Shown here: piece by piece, positions 53,001 to 61,519 of the stretch
Layout of the letters: every line of letters begins with the position of its first letter
Numbering within the stretch: position 1 is the stretch's first letter
NCBI RefSeq assembly: GCF_017356035.1
Contig: NZ_JAFIQX010000001.1
Location: 248,001-312,000, forward strand
DNA length: 64,000 bases
Direction: 5' to 3'
Source of the DNA: Longitalea luteola
GTDB taxonomy: Bacteria; Bacteroidota; Bacteroidia; Chitinophagales; Chitinophagaceae
Program-made: the position numbers and the translations under genes
Notes under the pieces: model-generated
What the model was told of the DNA's origin: nothing
Databases searched by the model: none
The model's input: the letters and a program-made list of their open reading frames with translations, nothing else

Positions 53001-53417
53001 CGTGCCTACAACGAAGGCGCTCCCGCAGAAGCGTTAGGTGATGACATCTGGAAACAACCCGGCGATGTAGGCAAGAAATACGCCCGCTTCTCTTTTGCCG
53101 ATTTCGATTTTGGTCAGCGCAATTATATTCGCCAGGTGAACACGGTTGGCGTTAACAACTCCTACGGCGTTGACGTAAGCACCATGTTCGAAAAAGGCGA
53201 CTTCCTGGCTTTCCGCGAAATTTACCTGGCGTATGATCTTCCCAGGGAACTGGTAAAAAAAGCACGCCTTTCAGGATTGAATGTATTCGGCAGCATTTAT
53301 AACATCGGGTATCTGACAAAATACAAAGGGGTGAACCCGGAAACCTACAGCGGGTTCGATGCAATAGGTTATCCACGACCCCGTCAGTTTTCGCTGGGCG
53401 CAAGCGTGCGGTTTTAA
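50082..53417 (+). CDS. SusC/RagA-family TonB-dependent transporter of the sialic acid locus
   Basis: A 1111-residue outer-membrane TonB-dependent channel. Signal peptide ending GIAQ, then a carboxypeptidase-regulatory-like domain (TSTADKLSNVTVTVKGTNRA), plug domain (SGANNILIRGGTKLNSYG, NPDDIESLQVMKDAASTAAY, GARGANGVIVIKTRSGKFG) and barrel ending in the aromatic SLGASVRF. It heads an operon with susD, sialidase and N-acetylneuraminate lyase, so it most likely imports sialic acid or sialylated oligosaccharides, as NanO does in other Bacteroidota. A promoter with the GntR-type operator precedes it. Confidence 0.92.
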   Translation: MKKILFWLLTGCWLLISAMGIAQTNPIVSGTVTTTSTADKLSNVTVTVKGTNRAAVTGNNGQFQLRVNSLNDTLVFSYIGTQPKEVAINGRQVINVSLEAEATALSDVVVVGYMTQTRNKTAAAVSKLAAEEMVNTPNPNPVQALQGKLAGVSVPIVNGQPGSGANNILIRGGTKLNSYGTGLGTSGGRANSSVDNSNPLVVIDGVFRSMNDINPDDIESLQVMKDAASTAAYGARGANGVIVIKTRSGKFGAKPVITFNYRRNWETQMRDYDYLSAKDYLILARTTVKNTHDPINKDNLLNGEFSAGARVFTQKGEYSNSINLTALYDNIVAVEGQDYVNNLLAKGWQVIDDPVNPGTRLLFADNNYQDMLWNTGITDNYNASVNGGGENANYNVSLGYVNQEGIFVGTNYKRYNVLGNFGFKVARNFKLDAQVNYQNVIPNYVESYQNDLVRATRITPLIRIFRDDGTPVFGEVQTTRNRFHTLKYDDVRVNTERIISRLAGDLTIAKGLHFRPAVSYILDDNKNRLFRKAFPGLPQFSTTRQKFEAIHAERQLMVDQILQYDRSFGDHNLSVLAGFNYTRKQLDTARLGSQRATNDYVYTIEEPTTTIINGQTVPNVTDLYTSITDQRSASYFAQFNYDYDNKYLISGSFRYDGFSYFAPGNKYATFPALSVGWNLHNESFWRSKYISALKLRASWGASGLNDLDPGDTYGSYVGTSYGQTSGIVRDGLANPNLRWESTETTDLAIDAAFLQNRITLTVDYYNKLTKNRLASKPLPLEGPFTAITYNNGTLRNRGVEVELSATVLKYRDFTWKTNFSFALNRTIVVDLPDNGRAKNRQNGGTVYDPASKSEIEVGGIAEGERPYSLYAFKVEGVFATDEEAAAWGKTDLMASPRGQTVGKRAGDYIWADLNDDNIIDNRDMVFMGFRAPDKIGGMQNTFTYKRLTLRFTMDYALGHVISNGALARSLGQGRAYNEGAPAEALGDDIWKQPGDVGKKYARFSFADFDFGQRNYIRQVNTVGVNNSYGVDVSTMFEKGDFLAFREIYLAYDLPRELVKKARLSGLNVFGSIYNIGYLTKYKGVNPETYSGFDAIGYPRPRQFSLGASVRF

Positions 53418-53449
53418 ATAACTATTCATAACGATTGTAATTACAACAT

Positions 53450-54922
53450 ATGAACAAATTATTTCTTTTAATTACAAGTTGCTGGTTGCTGTTGATAGGG
53501 ACCGGTTGCGAGAAGCTGGTTGACGCAAAGATGGAATCGAATATTACCGAGGCGGACTACTTTTCAAATGAAAGTGATTTTGAGCCGTACGTCGTGGGAA
53601 TTTATATGTATTTGCGCGGATCGGCCAGAACCGGCCTGCAGAATATTACAGGCATAGCCAATAATATTACCTATGGAACGGAGCGCGGTGAAGAGCTGGT
53701 GCCAGCCCTGAACTCGCGTTTTACCCAGGCGTGGACACACAACATAACGCCTACTACCGGCGCATTTGATTACACCAACTGGTATAAAGCCATTGGTAAC
53801 TGTAATCTGTTGCTGGCCAGGATCGAGGACTTCGAATTTACCAATGAAGACGTAAAAAAGAGAGTGATGGCAGAAACCTACAGTTTGCGGGCTTTCATTT
53901 ATTTCAGTCTTATCCGCATTATCGGCGATACGCCGTTAATGCTTGAAGCCATCACCAACGAGCACGTACCCGAATTGCCCAGGTCAAAAGCTACTGATGT
54001 AATGAAGCAGATCATTGCCGACCTTGACCAGGCCATAGCCCTTTACCCACAGAAAACCATCCCAAGTAAATACCGGTTTTCTTACGTTGCTGCACAGGCG
54101 CTGAAAGCAGATGCCAAACTGTGGAGCGCCAAAGTGCTGGGCGGTGGAGCCAGTGATTTCAACGATGCTATTGCCGCGGTGGCCGAAGTGGAAAAAACAG
54201 GAGGCCTCAGCCTGCGCGCAGATTTTAAGGAAGTGACCACCACGCGCGCCAATAGCGAGATCATCGTTGCCGCATATTTTAACCGGGATGAAAGTTATAA
54301 TAATTACGCCGTTAACGCCCTTCCTTATGAGTCCGGTATTACCGGCGCCACCAATAAGGATAGTCTGCCTTATTGCAACACTACCTCGAATGGACAGGGC
54401 GCTTACCAGATCAGTCCCAGGTCAAGGGCCCTGTTCGCCAGCAATGATAAACGCATTCCCTTCACCTGGGTCACCGAGCGCCAGGGCACAACCCCTAAAA
54501 TTTCCTGGATCACCAAACTGCCTGGCAATAAATATGCCGATGACCGCGTGCCCGATAATGATATCATCCTGTATCGCCTGGGCGAAGTATACCTGATGGC
54601 GGCGGAAGCGTACGCCGGTATTGATAATACAACAAAAGCCATTGAATACCTGAACAGGATCCGTAACCGCGCCGGCATAGGTAATTATACCGGTGCAACC
54701 GATAAACCCAGTGTAGAAAGAGAGATCCTGGATGAGCGCGGCCGCGAGCTGTTCTTCGAGAACAAGCGCTGGCACGACCTGGTGCGGTTCCATAAAGGAG
54801 GTACCATCGATGTGTATACCTATGTGCCGAACCTGGTGGGCAAAACCACGCCCCTGTTCTGGCCGCTGGCAGCCAACGTAATGGCCAACAACGGCGAATT
54901 ACGTCAAACGGATGGATATTAA
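53450..54922 (+). CDS. SusD/RagB-family lipoprotein of the sialic acid locus
   Basis: A 490-residue surface lipoprotein with lipobox LIGTGCEKLVDAKM (Cys near 20). SusD features are ESDFEPYVVGIYMYLRGSAR near the N-terminus, the helical AETYSLRAFIYFSLIRIIGD, TPLM, and the C-terminal YRLGEVYLMAAEAYAGIDNT, KAIEYLNRIRNRAGI, REILDERGRELFFENKRWHD, LVRFHKGG. It lies 32 bases after susC and should bind the glycan (NanU-like role by analogy). The next gene begins after 81 bases. Confidence 0.92.
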   Translation: MNKLFLLITSCWLLLIGTGCEKLVDAKMESNITEADYFSNESDFEPYVVGIYMYLRGSARTGLQNITGIANNITYGTERGEELVPALNSRFTQAWTHNITPTTGAFDYTNWYKAIGNCNLLLARIEDFEFTNEDVKKRVMAETYSLRAFIYFSLIRIIGDTPLMLEAITNEHVPELPRSKATDVMKQIIADLDQAIALYPQKTIPSKYRFSYVAAQALKADAKLWSAKVLGGGASDFNDAIAAVAEVEKTGGLSLRADFKEVTTTRANSEIIVAAYFNRDESYNNYAVNALPYESGITGATNKDSLPYCNTTSNGQGAYQISPRSRALFASNDKRIPFTWVTERQGTTPKISWITKLPGNKYADDRVPDNDIILYRLGEVYLMAAEAYAGIDNTTKAIEYLNRIRNRAGIGNYTGATDKPSVEREILDERGRELFFENKRWHDLVRFHKGGTIDVYTYVPNLVGKTTPLFWPLAANVMANNGELRQTDGY

Positions 54923-55003
54923 AACAAATAATTAGCTGATGTGATAATGAAGAACCAAATTCAATACACCGGGAGTGAATAAAAACCACAATAAAAACAA
55001 ATA

Positions 55004-55951
55004 ATGGAGCCATTGCAGGCAAACGATATCAAAGGTAATTGGGCCACGCTCTTGATACCCATGAAAAACGATGACAGCATCGATTACCATAACCTGTCGG
55101 CAGAAATAGATACACTGATCGACATGCAGGTGAACGGCATATATTCAAATGGCACGGCTGGCGAGTTCTATAATCAAACCGAAGCAGAGTTCGATGCCAT
55201 CAGTAAGATGCTGGCTGAAAAATGCAATGCAGCCGGTATGCCCTTTCAGATCGGCGCCTGTCATACCAGTCCCGTCATGGCGCGCGAGCGGGTGAAGCGG
55301 GCCGCCGCCTTGCAGCCCGGCGCCATCCAGGTGATCCTGCCCGATTGGTCGGCCCCCTCGATGCCCGAAGTGATCAACTACCTGTGGGTATTAAGCGAAC
55401 TTGCAGCGCCGGCAGGGTTGGTGCTGTACAATCCGCCCCATGCAAAAAAGAGATTAACGCCTGAAGAATTTTACCAGTTAAAAGAAGCCGGGATCCACCT
55501 GGTAGGTTGCAAAACCGTGGGTGGCGATGCGGCCTGGTATGCAGCCATGAAAAAATGGGCGCCTGATATTTCCATTTTTGTACCCGGGCATTACCTGGCA
55601 ACGGGTATCAGCCTGGGCGCTCACGGCGCGTATTCAAATGTCGCCTGTTTACAACCCGCGGCAGCCCAGCAATGGTATGATATGATGTTGACAGATCTGC
55701 CGCGGGCATTGAACATTGAGAAAGGGATCCAGTTGTTCATGAGCCAGTACATTCAACCATTTATCAGTAAGCAGGGGTATAGCAACCAGGCGGCGGATAA
55801 ATTACTGGCAGCGATCGGCGGCTGGTCGAATGTGGGTACCCGTTTGCGGTGGCCTTACAATGGTATCGATGACGGCGAGGTCGCCAGGTTACGCCCGATA
55901 GCACATGAAATGATGTCGGCGTTCTTTCAGCTGAGCAAAGTCGAGCGTTGA
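55004..55951 (+). CDS. DHDPS/NAL-family aldolase-like protein with altered pyruvate motif
   Basis: A 315-residue class I aldolase of the dihydrodipicolinate synthase/N-acetylneuraminate lyase family. The Schiff-base lysine is Lys170 in HLVGCKTVGG and the catalytic Tyr is Tyr142 in VLYNPPH. The pyruvate-carboxylate motif, normally G-[ST]-T-G-E, reads GTAGE (residues 50-54), so the second hydroxyl is lost. This means its substrate or reaction may differ from that of the true lyase two genes downstream. Position between susD and sialidase supports a role in sialic acid or a related keto-acid sugar. I cannot tell whether it acts as lyase, as dehydratase or on a modified sialic acid. Confidence 0.78.
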   Translation: MEPLQANDIKGNWATLLIPMKNDDSIDYHNLSAEIDTLIDMQVNGIYSNGTAGEFYNQTEAEFDAISKMLAEKCNAAGMPFQIGACHTSPVMARERVKRAAALQPGAIQVILPDWSAPSMPEVINYLWVLSELAAPAGLVLYNPPHAKKRLTPEEFYQLKEAGIHLVGCKTVGGDAAWYAAMKKWAPDISIFVPGHYLATGISLGAHGAYSNVACLQPAAAQQWYDMMLTDLPRALNIEKGIQLFMSQYIQPFISKQGYSNQAADKLLAAIGGWSNVGTRLRWPYNGIDDGEVARLRPIAHEMMSAFFQLSKVER

Positions 55952-55976
55952 GTTATAAAAAAGAGACAAATTAACT

Positions 55977-57140
55977 ATGAAATTATTAAGCTATTTCCTG
56001 TTCTTCGGTTTTATTATAATCATAGGTGCACCCGCTGTAATTCGTGCCCAGTCAAACCCCGATACCCTTGCATTATTCGTATCCGGTAAAGATGGTTATA
56101 AAAGCTATCGTATTCCGGCTATTGTAACCACTAATAAAGGCACCCTGCTGGCATTTTGCGAAGGCAGGAAGAACAATGCGGCCGATGCCGGCGATATTGA
56201 CATGTTAGTAAAACGATCAACCGATGGCGGCCGCACCTGGAGTAAACAGCAGGTGATCTGGGACGATAGTATCAATACATGTGGCAATCCATGCCCGGTA
56301 GTAGATGAAGAAACCGGTACCATTTGTCTGATCATGTGCCATAACCTGGGCGATGACAAAGAAGAAGCTATCAATAAAAAAATAAGCCGCAGCACCCGCA
56401 CGGTTTGGGTGAGCAGGAGCAAGGATGATGGCCTTAGCTGGTCGGCGCCGGAGAACATTACAGCTACCACCAAGAAAAAGGAGTGGGGCTGGTATGCAAC
56501 AGGGCCGGGCATTGGCATTCAAATAAAGAACGGCCCGCACAAAGGGCGGTTGGTGATACCCTGTGATTTCAGTTATGACGATTCAACTACCATTCCCGCA
56601 CAGGGGCATTTATCAATGGGGTCACATAGTATCTATAGCGATGATCATGGCGCCACCTGGCAGTTAGGCGGCACCATCACACCAAAGATGAATGAATGCC
56701 AGGTAGTGGAAGTGGCAGATGGCAACGGCACCCTGCTCATGAATATGCGCTCCTATTTTCAACGCAATTGTCGCGCCCATGCCATTAGTTATGATGGTGG
56801 CATCAGCTGGACCGCTCCTGTTGATGTACCGGCGCTGATGGAACCGGTTTGCCAGGCCAGTATTATTCGCTATTCCTGGCCATCGAAAAAAGCAAAAAGC
56901 ACCATGCTGTTCCTGAACCCGGCTTCGGCCAAACGGATCAACATGACCATCAGGGCCAGTTACGATGAAGGACAAACCTGGCCGGTCATCCGCACCTTAC
57001 ATGCAGGACCTTCCGCTTACTCCAGTATGACCGTTTTACCCGATGGAAGCATTAATTGTTTGTACGAAGCGGGTAAGAACAGGCCCTATGAAACTATTGT
57101 CTTTCAAAAACTGAACGCAAAGGAATTGTTAACCAGGTAA
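55977..57140 (+). CDS. nanH: Exo-alpha-sialidase (GH33 type), secreted
   Basis: A 387-residue sialidase that would release terminal sialic acid from glycoconjugates outside the cytoplasm. The signal peptide ends IRAQ. The arginine motif is YKSYRIPAIVTT (YRIP form of FRIP), followed by at least five Asp-box motifs of form SxDxGxTW: STDGGRTW, SKDDGLSW, SDDHGATW, SYDGGISW and SYDEGQTW. The catalytic Asp region is NAADAGDIDMLVKRSTDG. Single-domain length, with no lectin or CBM module, is common in Bacteroidota. It lies 25 bases after the DHDPS-like gene and 19 bases before the lyase gene in one operon. Confidence 0.93.
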   Translation: MKLLSYFLFFGFIIIIGAPAVIRAQSNPDTLALFVSGKDGYKSYRIPAIVTTNKGTLLAFCEGRKNNAADAGDIDMLVKRSTDGGRTWSKQQVIWDDSINTCGNPCPVVDEETGTICLIMCHNLGDDKEEAINKKISRSTRTVWVSRSKDDGLSWSAPENITATTKKKEWGWYATGPGIGIQIKNGPHKGRLVIPCDFSYDDSTTIPAQGHLSMGSHSIYSDDHGATWQLGGTITPKMNECQVVEVADGNGTLLMNMRSYFQRNCRAHAISYDGGISWTAPVDVPALMEPVCQASIIRYSWPSKKAKSTMLFLNPASAKRINMTIRASYDEGQTWPVIRTLHAGPSAYSSMTVLPDGSINCLYEAGKNRPYETIVFQKLNAKELLTR

Positions 57141-57159
57141 ATATTATAATTTAATCATA

Positions 57160-58104
57160 ATGAGCACACACATGAGCCATCTTAATGGATTGATATCCGC
57201 ACCCTTTACACCCATGCATCCTGATGGAACTATTAATTTCAGTAAAGTACCCGATGTAGTAAACCTGTTAATTGATAATAAGGTAAAGGGCATGTTTGTT
57301 TGTGGCAGCACCGGCGAAGGACCCTCACTTACCACCGAAGAAAGAAAGCAATTGGCGGAAGCATTTGTAAAAGCAGCGAATAAAAGATTGCTGGTATTTG
57401 TGCATGTTGGGCATAACAGCATTACAGAAGCCCGTCAGCTGGCGGCGCATGCGCAGCAGATCGGTGCTGACTATATTTCCGCCACGCCATCAACTTATTT
57501 TAAAGTAGATTCCATTGACCTGCTGGTTGCCTGTCTGCAGGAGATTGCCGAAGGCGCACCGGCTTTACCGTTATATTATTACAATATCCCGGCGCTCACC
57601 GGCATCAGTCTCGATATGGTGAAGCTGCTGGAAAAAGCAGGGGACGCCATCCCTTCTTTTGCAGGTATTAAATATACTGCTCCGCTGATCCATGATTACC
57701 AGGCTTGTGTTAACTTCAATAATAATAAATACGACATTTTATACGGAACCGATGAGATGTTGTTAGGCGCACTCGCCACTGGGGCAAAAGGATTCATTGG
57801 CAGCACCTATAATTTTGTGGCGCCATTGTACAATGCCCTTATGGAAGAATTTAAGAAAGGCAATCTGAAGGAAGCGCAGCGCCTGCAATATATTTCGGTA
57901 GAAATGGTGCGGGTGATCGTGAAGTATGGCGGACTGCGGGCGCAAAAAGCGATGATGAAACTGATCGGCTGCGATTGCGGCAATGTGCGTTATCCGTTGA
58001 ATCCGTTCAAAGAGAATGAATACAAATTATTGGAAGCTGATTTGAGAAAGATCGGATTCTTTGACTGGATCTGTAAGCCGAAGGCGGCAACTGTAGCTTC
58101 TTAG
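57160..58104 (+). CDS. nanA: N-acetylneuraminate lyase
   Basis: A 314-residue class I aldolase that splits N-acetylneuraminate into N-acetylmannosamine and pyruvate in the cytoplasm. The pyruvate motif is canonical (VCGSTGEGPSLT, Ser50-Thr51), the catalytic Tyr is in YYNIPALTG (Tyr141), and the Schiff-base lysine is Lys171 in SFAGIKYT, with the GIKYT sequence typical of NAL rather than DHDPS. It follows the sialidase by 19 bases. The downstream genes of catabolism (ManNAc kinase, epimerase) are not in the window. An alternative start at the second Met (residue 5) is possible. Confidence 0.92.
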   Translation: MSTHMSHLNGLISAPFTPMHPDGTINFSKVPDVVNLLIDNKVKGMFVCGSTGEGPSLTTEERKQLAEAFVKAANKRLLVFVHVGHNSITEARQLAAHAQQIGADYISATPSTYFKVDSIDLLVACLQEIAEGAPALPLYYYNIPALTGISLDMVKLLEKAGDAIPSFAGIKYTAPLIHDYQACVNFNNNKYDILYGTDEMLLGALATGAKGFIGSTYNFVAPLYNALMEEFKKGNLKEAQRLQYISVEMVRVIVKYGGLRAQKAMMKLIGCDCGNVRYPLNPFKENEYKLLEADLRKIGFFDWICKPKAATVAS

Positions 58105-58298
58105 ATAGAATAATCTTAAATCTTGCTCTGATTGTCAGTGGTGAGTGGCCAGTGGTGAGTGGGTTCCCGAAAATTTAGGTTTCTGAACAATTGCGAGGTT
58201 CTCGAATTTAGGCCATTTGAACAATAGCGAGCCCACTCACCATTCACCATTCACCAGGTGCCCTTGCCATTTACTACTAGCCGTAACGTAAAGCAATT
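58105..58298. repeat. Spacer with flanking inverted repeat and a ~32-bp internal direct repeat
   Basis: GGTGAGTGGG (58154-58163) pairs with CCCACTCACC (58232-58241). Inside are two direct copies of about 32 bases, CCCGAAAATTTAGGTTTCTG... (58165-58197) and CTCGAATTTAGGCCATTTGA... (58200-58231), both ending AGCGAG- or TGCGAG-like. This looks like a small element, but its function is unknown. The following text repeats CATTCACCATTCACC. Confidence 0.6.
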
Positions 58299-60878
58299 AT
58301 GAAAAAACGCTTCTTCCATTTATTTCTTCTTCTTTTTTTAAGTGTGGCCAGTTATAGTAGCGACTCTACCAAAACCTATCTCCAATGGAGCCAGTTACCG
58401 GTCATTCCCTCGCCGGTAGGATTTGCCGGTTCATTTGCGGGTGTATCGAACGGCGCCCTGGTGGTAGCAGGTGGTTCCAATTTTGGTGCAGGCACACCCT
58501 GGAATGGGGGAGTTAAAACCTGGTACGACAAAATATACGTGCTGGAACAACCCAATGGCGCATGGAAAGAAGTGGGACGATTACCGCATCCCCTGGCATA
58601 TGGCGTATCATGTACCTGGCAGGATGGCGTGATCATCGCCGGCGGCAGTGATGCAGAAAAACATTACAACGAGGTGTTGCTGTTGCGTTACAAAAATGGA
58701 CGTATTGATACCGAGCACCTGCCGGCATTACCTGCTCCGGTGGCCAATGCATGTGGCCTGGTAATAGGTTCCAAAATGTATATAGCCGGCGGCATAACCA
58801 CACCAACTGCTACCCACGCAGAAAAGAACTTTTGGGTAATGGATCTGGCCGCGCCGGCTGCCCAACGCAGCTGGAAGGCGCTGGAACCCTGGCCCGGACC
58901 CGCCAGAATGCTGGCAGTTGCCGGTACCCAGGAGGGCGCTTTCTATTTGATCAGTGGCGCATCCCTGTCAAAGCAGCCCGGCGATAGTACCGTTCGTCGC
59001 ACCTATTTAAAAGACGCTTATAAATTCATTCCCGGCAAAGGGTGGAGCCGCATTGCCGATCTGCCACGATCCGTAGCAGCAGCCCCATCACCCGCTTTCA
59101 CTACCGGCCAAACGCACCTGTTATTATTTGGCGGCGATAACGGAAATTATTTTGAACAGAATGCGGCCCTGCAGGAAAAACATCCGGGCTTCTCGCGGGA
59201 AGTATTAATGTATAATTCCTTAACCGATTCATGGAGCACCATAGGGAATGTTATTACCGATAAAAAAGCAGATGCAGCAAGCAATCCCCTTGCCAGTACC
59301 TGGGCGCCGGTGACCACAACAGCTGTTGTCTGGAATGGCAACCTCGTGCTGCCAGGCGGTGAAGTGCGCCCCGGTACACGTACCAACCGCGTGTTGATGG
59401 CAACACCCGTGCAGCCGCCCGGTGGCTTTCACCTGTTCGACTGGACGATCGTAGGCATTTATTTCCTGCTGGTGATTGCCATCAGTGTTATTGTATCGCG
59501 TAACATGCAGCGCACGACGAGCGGCTTTTTTCTCGGCGGCGGAAAAATTCCCTGGTGGGCTGCGGGCCTGAGCATCTTCGGTTCCAAACTGAGTGCGTTA
59601 ACATTTATTGCAATTCCCGCCAAAGCCTATGCAACCGATTGGGTATACCTGTTGAATAATGTAATGATCGTGGTGGTGGCGCCCATTGTCGTCTATTTTT
59701 ATCTCCCTTACTTCCGCAAACTGAAACTCACCAGTGTATATGAATACCTGAACATCCGCTTCAACCGCCAGGTAAAATGGCTGGGCAGTTTAACTTTCGT
59801 ATTGTTCCAGGTAAGCCGTTTGGGCATTGTGATCTATTTGCCCGCCCTGGTACTCAGTGCGGTAACGGGCATCAACATCTTTATCTGTATCATTGGTACC
59901 AGTCTCATCACTACTGCGTATAGTGTATCCGGTGGTATTGAAGCAGTCGTTTGGACGGAAGTGATGCAGGTGGGTGTGTTGCTGGGCGGCGCACTGGCCA
60001 CGCTGTTCTTTATTGCCGGTTCATTGGATGGCGGCGCTACGCAGTTATTCAATGAAGCTATGGACCACGATAAATTCCGGCTGGCCATCACCGACTGGAC
60101 GATCACCGAACCGGTGTTATGGGTGGTATTTGTGGGGGGCTTCCTGACGCAGCTCGTCACCTATTCTTCTGACCAGGTGGTAGTGCAGCGCTACCTCACC
60201 ACCTCAACCGAAAAAGAAGCAAAAAAGTCAATTTATACAAATGCAATATTGGTAATACCCGCGTCACTTATTTTCTTCAGTGTAGGAACGGCCTTATGGG
60301 TGTATTACCGGCATCATCCTGCGGCGTTGAATCCGCATGGCCGTACCGATGATGTTTTCCCCTGGTACATCAGTAATCAGCTGCCTTCGGGATTGGCCGG
60401 ACTGGTTATTGCCGGTTTGTTTGCTGCAACAATGTCTACGATAAGCAGCAGTATGAACTCTATTGCTACGGTGATCACCACCGATTTTTACCAGAGTGCA
60501 CGGCCCGCCAGTACCGACAGGCAGCGTTTTGTGTTTGCCCGCTGGACAACGGTGATATTGGGCGCCCTCGGTTGCCTGATCGCGGTGTATATGGTATACC
60601 TGCGCAATGCTTCTATCTGGGATCAGTATATCAAGATCATCGGTTTATTCGGTGGATGCCTGGCAGGTATGTTTGTGGCTGGTATTTTCTTCCCCCGCGT
60701 GCACAGTGCCGGTATCATAATCGGTTTTGTTGTCAGCGCCATCAGTTTGTATTTTATCCAGGCAGCAGGCATCATTAATTTCTTCCTGTATCCGGCGGCT
60801 GCAGTATTCATCTGTGTGTTGGTGGCCTGGCTGACTAGCACTATATGGCCGAAGGAGGCAATAAACAATAGGCAATAG
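58299..60878 (+). CDS. Fused Kelch-repeat mutarotase (NanM-like) and sodium:solute symporter (sialic acid transporter)
   Basis: An 859-residue two-domain protein. After a signal peptide, residues ~25-375 form a Kelch propeller of the cyclically-permuted mutarotase family (NGALVVAGGSNFGAGTPWNG, GVIIAGGSDAEKHYNEVLLL, KMYIAGGITTPTATHAEKNF, LLLFGGDNGNYFEQNAAL), like NanM, which converts alpha- to beta-N-acetylneuraminate. Residues ~385-859 form an SSS-family sodium symporter (TIVGIYFLLVIAISVIVSR, GFFLGGGKIPWWAAGLSIF, GSKLSALTFIAIPAKAYA, TVYEYLNIRFNR-like YEYLNIRFNR, TAYSVSGGIEAVVWTEVMQV). The propeller would sit in the periplasm at the mouth of the transporter, feeding it the preferred anomer (inference). 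It follows nanA by ~195 bases and completes the locus. Confidence 0.9.
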   Translation: MKKRFFHLFLLLFLSVASYSSDSTKTYLQWSQLPVIPSPVGFAGSFAGVSNGALVVAGGSNFGAGTPWNGGVKTWYDKIYVLEQPNGAWKEVGRLPHPLAYGVSCTWQDGVIIAGGSDAEKHYNEVLLLRYKNGRIDTEHLPALPAPVANACGLVIGSKMYIAGGITTPTATHAEKNFWVMDLAAPAAQRSWKALEPWPGPARMLAVAGTQEGAFYLISGASLSKQPGDSTVRRTYLKDAYKFIPGKGWSRIADLPRSVAAAPSPAFTTGQTHLLLFGGDNGNYFEQNAALQEKHPGFSREVLMYNSLTDSWSTIGNVITDKKADAASNPLASTWAPVTTTAVVWNGNLVLPGGEVRPGTRTNRVLMATPVQPPGGFHLFDWTIVGIYFLLVIAISVIVSRNMQRTTSGFFLGGGKIPWWAAGLSIFGSKLSALTFIAIPAKAYATDWVYLLNNVMIVVVAPIVVYFYLPYFRKLKLTSVYEYLNIRFNRQVKWLGSLTFVLFQVSRLGIVIYLPALVLSAVTGINIFICIIGTSLITTAYSVSGGIEAVVWTEVMQVGVLLGGALATLFFIAGSLDGGATQLFNEAMDHDKFRLAITDWTITEPVLWVVFVGGFLTQLVTYSSDQVVVQRYLTTSTEKEAKKSIYTNAILVIPASLIFFSVGTALWVYYRHHPAALNPHGRTDDVFPWYISNQLPSGLAGLVIAGLFAATMSTISSSMNSIATVITTDFYQSARPASTDRQRFVFARWTTVILGALGCLIAVYMVYLRNASIWDQYIKIIGLFGGCLAGMFVAGIFFPRVHSAGIIIGFVVSAISLYFIQAAGIINFFLYPAAAVFICVLVAWLTSTIWPKEAINNRQ

Positions 60879-61195
60879 ACAATAGGCAAAAGGCGAAAGG
60901 CTAAAGGCACAAGGCTCAAGGCACAAGACGAAAGGCTAAAGGCTAAAGGCTAAAGGCGAAAGGCTGAAGGCGAAAGGCTGAAGGCGAAAGGCAACGAGGC
61001 ACTTCAGGCTGCTTACATTTTTTGCCGGCAACCGGTAACTGGTAACCGGTAACTGGTAACTGGTAACTGGTACCCGGTACCTGGTAACTGGTACCCGGTA
61101 ACTGGAACCCCGGTAACCGGTAACTGGTACCCGGTAACCGGTAACTGGTACCCGATAAACCTGAAACCTGTAACTTGCCACTTGTAACCACTCCC
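60879..61195. repeat. Spacer with AAAGGCTAAAGGCG and GGTAACTGGTACCCGG repeats
   Basis: 60862-60890 repeats CAATAGGCAATAGACAATAGG; 60890-60998 repeats AAAGGCTAAAGGC, AAGGCACAAGGC, AAAGGCTGAAGGCG. 61022-61175 repeats ACTGGTAACCGGTAACTGG with CCC variants. Three repeat texts follow each other without a gene. The last shares its words with 43.3 kb and 47.6 kb. Confidence 0.9.
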
Positions 61196-61519
61196 ATGCC
61201 GCCATCTGCCGATTATTCACATATCGATGACCATGAAAAAGCGCAACAGTTATGTGCGCAAAAAGAGCTGGTTAAACTACATCTGATGCCATTAGACTGG
61301 GGCGGACAGGACCTTGTTATGAACATCATTTATGTGCCGCCCTTTGTGTTGGAAGAAAAAGCCCGTATAGATGGCATGATAGAAGAGCTGCTGGTGGCAG
61401 GTCATAATTTAAACTATTCCGCTGTGCCAGAATATAAAGGCAACAGCTTCGTTGCCAGTAAGCTGGTAATCACCATTTCCGGCGATAAAGAAATCGAACT
61501 TACAATTGATATCTGGTAA
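61196..61519 (+). CDS. Hypothetical small protein
   Basis: A 107-residue protein, charged with no signal peptide or membrane segment: PPSADYSHIDDHEKAQQLCA, QKELVKLHLMPLDWGGQDLV, MNIIYVPPFVLEEKARIDGM, IEELLVAGHNLNYSAVPEYK, GNSFVASKLVITISGDKEIE. I do not recognise the family. The mix of a helical N-terminus and beta-rich C-terminus and normal codon use suggest it is real. I chose the ATG at 61196 since an upstream TTG at 61175 is in repeat DNA. The neighbours give no functional clue. Confidence 0.5.
   Translation: MPPSADYSHIDDHEKAQQLCAQKELVKLHLMPLDWGGQDLVMNIIYVPPFVLEEKARIDGMIEELLVAGHNLNYSAVPEYKGNSFVASKLVITISGDKEIELTIDIW

Noticed and set aside
55004-55951. Housekeeping dihydrodipicolinate synthase (dapA)
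   Set aside because: It lies within the sialic acid operon and has GTAGE in place of the DapA GTTGE motif, so lysine biosynthesis is unlikely.
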